Part shown: piece by piece, positions 63,301 to 64,000 of the stretch
How positions within the stretch are numbered: the first letter of the stretch is position 1
Layout: the number at the start of each line of letters is the position of its first letter
DNA from: Agromyces protaetiae
Lineage (GTDB): Bacteria; Actinomycetota; Actinomycetes; Actinomycetales; Microbacteriaceae
NCBI RefSeq assembly: GCF_004135405.1
Contig: NZ_CP035491.1
Location: forward strand, 1-64,000
DNA: 64,000 nt
Direction of reading: 5' to 3'
Translations under genes and position numbers: made by a program
The notes under the pieces: generated by a model
The model's input: only the letters and a program-made list of their open reading frames with translations
Database searches by the model: none
What the model was told of the DNA's origin: nothing

Positions 63301-64000
63301 GCAGTCATCCTCATCCGCTTCGAGGTCATGGAGTTCTCGATGCAGGCGGGGCGCAAGCCCGACGTCAACGTCGTGCTCGGCGACGAGAAGGGCATCGAGT
63401 TCGCGGGCGCGCTGAAGTTCGTCGAGACGCTGAAGGACATCATCCCGTTCGACGGGTTCAGCGACCCGCCCTACCTCGACGTGTCGCCGAGCGGCCTCAC
63501 GGCGGGCTTCGACCTCGCGATCCCCGACCTCGCGGTCGGCATCTTCGCGCTCACGAACATCACGTTCGGCGCCGAGATCTCGGTGCCCTTCATCGGCGAG
63601 TCGCTCGAGTTCCGGTTCTTCTTCGCGACGCGCGAAGACCCCTTCCGGTTGCAGGTCGCGTTCTTCGCGGGCGGCGGGTTCCTCGCGATCACCCTCACCC
63701 CGAAGGGCATGCGGGTCATCGAGGCGGCGTTCGAGTTCGGTGCGCAAGTGGCGCTGAGCTTCGTCGTCGCGAGCGGGTCGGTGTCGGTCATGGCGGGCAT
63801 CTACTTCCGCCTCGAGGTCATCGACGACGACAACCAGAGCGTGACGTTGACGGGATACTTCCGGGCGCGCGGCGAGGTCGACGTGCTCGGGCTCATCTCG
63901 GCATCGATCGAGATCTACCTCGAACTCACCTACAAAGAGGTCACGGCGGGCGGGCAGAAGCAGTCGAAGGCGTACGGCAAGGCGTCGATCACGATCGAGG
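60301..64000 (+). CDS. Very large protein of unknown function, 3' end outside window
   Basis: Open from ATG 60301 to the right edge, at least 1233 residues, with no frame break. Probable promoter TTCCGAC/TACGCT (60235-60240) and a weak GGGGAA site. No signal peptide, no membrane span, and only one Cys visible. Residues about 1-110 are mixed alpha/beta, 110-820 hold many short strand-like segments with Pro-rich stretches, 820-1000 are helical (PVAALAGQAQAIQDAAGSLVD). From about 1020 on, long alternating hydrophobic/polar strands dominate (FGAEISVPFIGESLEFRFFF, VALSFVVASGSVSVMAGIYF, RGEVDVLGLISASIEIYLEL), suggesting an extended beta structure such as a groove, helix or sheet. I do not recognise the family. 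No neighbours hint at its role. Confidence 0.75.
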   Translation, partial: MPEIDARFAAAMANVFAPAATLGVPARDVLGLFDPALDDGIDVGAHLNESLASIRVLRTRDLVDVTFRFSGLALRVDERGGRFLVRRGRAAAFLIADFGPQHLYEQAFFEAGGDASDFLKNPLAQQRAGVPPTSGTPARDVLSKAILARSSRLVFTVTGQRIPYSSAGLLAAMRVLPLSVVPHASPPPIILDWREVSGVVSVVRPDRLTAIDRAIAGVRLAHTADIVQARFGTASAVSAVFDDLSPIDWYTPSIELRPPSPRPPEQTETAIELPWRLQLSPHSRGAFAHSLDEVEHDERVELWHTRLGTRIGQVDEAAAVEASEAIPAPVNESDPGARTVRAIWTRDYDRATDAADESRAKKIAVDAAADLANPQPFRGSLSPRDRRQLVHLTSDFRWPKSTGEDRWEPRAFRADALMLTSLGGWLSGTMQIPGAVPAGLSIEEWTHRATMARDQYVKVVYQGVLLPFGHRAALVKVTERLLRDGVARLIQRLFVIVKQPERSFRASGVPALDHRMPFGWVRIVTPGTPPLALPSQIAGVVGGSAFVPSIPTADAVGAGGDPPTGTAPFRFRMVASDVEHGLVEFEGPLVFVEKTVLDQSAGATAAASLAALNGAVPTFDLRGQRIAYAPHGDPDDTTLSTASARFVSEPDPGTAERYTNFVLPRLQVTNAVVPAMSAFTGQNGPVPLRYPQVFADHGLDTAGRNRGELFLEVSNASGGTATAPKPMDFAKQSDRSGGFLAPSVAINSLARRLGPVGGAVAALDQNPAGFDAGSMFPPDMAKLFGILSLRDLLPDAGSPLPKFATQAVDTVVTIQTAIVRLQQLDPVAALAGQAQAIQDAAGSLVDRIEALADAVAALGADPAASPDLDGILGDLGAAARTLADGWNGFAPSLGLPRAHVEQLEGVIRKLSDLSDDVTAVAKAVEAFFRGELLPQSIDARLEWSTELTAWPPGASVFEPKGDRTLRLVAETSAPLRPGGTPTALVSCSLPPFELRLVGPDAVILIRFEVMEFSMQAGRKPDVNVVLGDEKGIEFAGALKFVETLKDIIPFDGFSDPPYLDVSPSGLTAGFDLAIPDLAVGIFALTNITFGAEISVPFIGESLEFRFFFATREDPFRLQVAFFAGGGFLAITLTPKGMRVIEAAFEFGAQVALSFVVASGSVSVMAGIYFRLEVIDDDNQSVTLTGYFRARGEVDVLGLISASIEIYLELTYKEVTAGGQKQSKAYGKASITIE

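Overview
The window is chromosomal DNA of a high-GC actinobacterium, most likely a member of Microbacteriaceae (Agromyces/Microbacterium-like). The basis is strong G/C at third codon positions, actinobacterial gene families (two-gene ABC half transporters, ATP-dependent DNA ligase, F420/LLM-type and Eis-type enzymes, DtxR-type iron boxes) and many leaderless genes. I see no rRNA, tRNA, CRISPR array, insertion sequence or prophage. Gene density is high and most strand switches coincide with single-gene units.

Layout. 1-4270: end of a solute-binding lipoprotein gene, glycerate kinase with a ThuA-like protein, and an Eis-like acetyltransferase. 4271-8006: a sugar ABC importer (binding protein, ATPase, permease) closed by a strong hairpin. 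8028-13603: AI-2E-type permease, lipase maturation factor homologue, Nudix, metallo-beta-lactamase-fold protein, and a divergent NADP-binding reductase/MarR pair sharing a duplicated operator. 13742-19237: degenerate GH1 glycosidase, HAD phosphatase, a DUF1540 Cys-rich protein, a 360-bp regulatory island with two iron boxes and a symmetric four-copy TGTCSGACA cluster, a PHP phosphoesterase, a 35-residue membrane peptide and a Nudix. 19312-26026: lectin-like surface protein, alpha/beta hydrolase, sirtuin, Cys/Met-metabolism PLP enzyme, methyltransferase, phosphoglycerate-mutase-type phosphatase and UPF0303. 26181-30179: second ABC importer (PotD/AfuA-like). 30191-39826: antitoxin-toxin pair, PH-like protein, unusual SDR, Nudix-GNAT fusion, VOC protein, a large secreted PQQ-type sugar dehydrogenase with three near-identical Ig-like repeats, DNA ligase and a GNAT. 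39861-46442: DUF4287, LLM oxidoreductase, a TetR-controlled aldo/keto reductase-tetR-SDR operon, and an aldo/keto reductase divergent from a LysR regulator. 46452-58887: iron region. 58893 to the end: small membrane proteins and the start of a very large protein of unknown function.

The iron region is the clearest functional block. A five-gene operon with overlapping ends (binding protein, siderophore-interacting reductase, two permeases, ATPase; 54467 down to 49632) lies under an almost perfect DtxR/IdeR box. A second siderophore-interacting protein has its own box. An AraC regulator is divergent from a heterodimeric exporter-fold ABC pair whose promoter overlaps a further candidate box. In the ABC pair one ATP site is destroyed in a complementary way in the two subunits.

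Three patterns run through the window. (a) At least 24 genes have a -10-like hexamer ending exactly 6-7 nt before the start codon and no Shine-Dalgarno, so they are probably leaderless. (b) The motif GGATGCC/GGCATCC, especially GAGGCATCC, occurs about 75 times by eye, overrides codon preference, and forms one perfect terminator. (c) Nine single-base frame breaks, eight of them apparent 1-base losses and most in C or G runs, look like sequence errors rather than decay. The GH1 gene is the exception because it has also lost catalytic residues.
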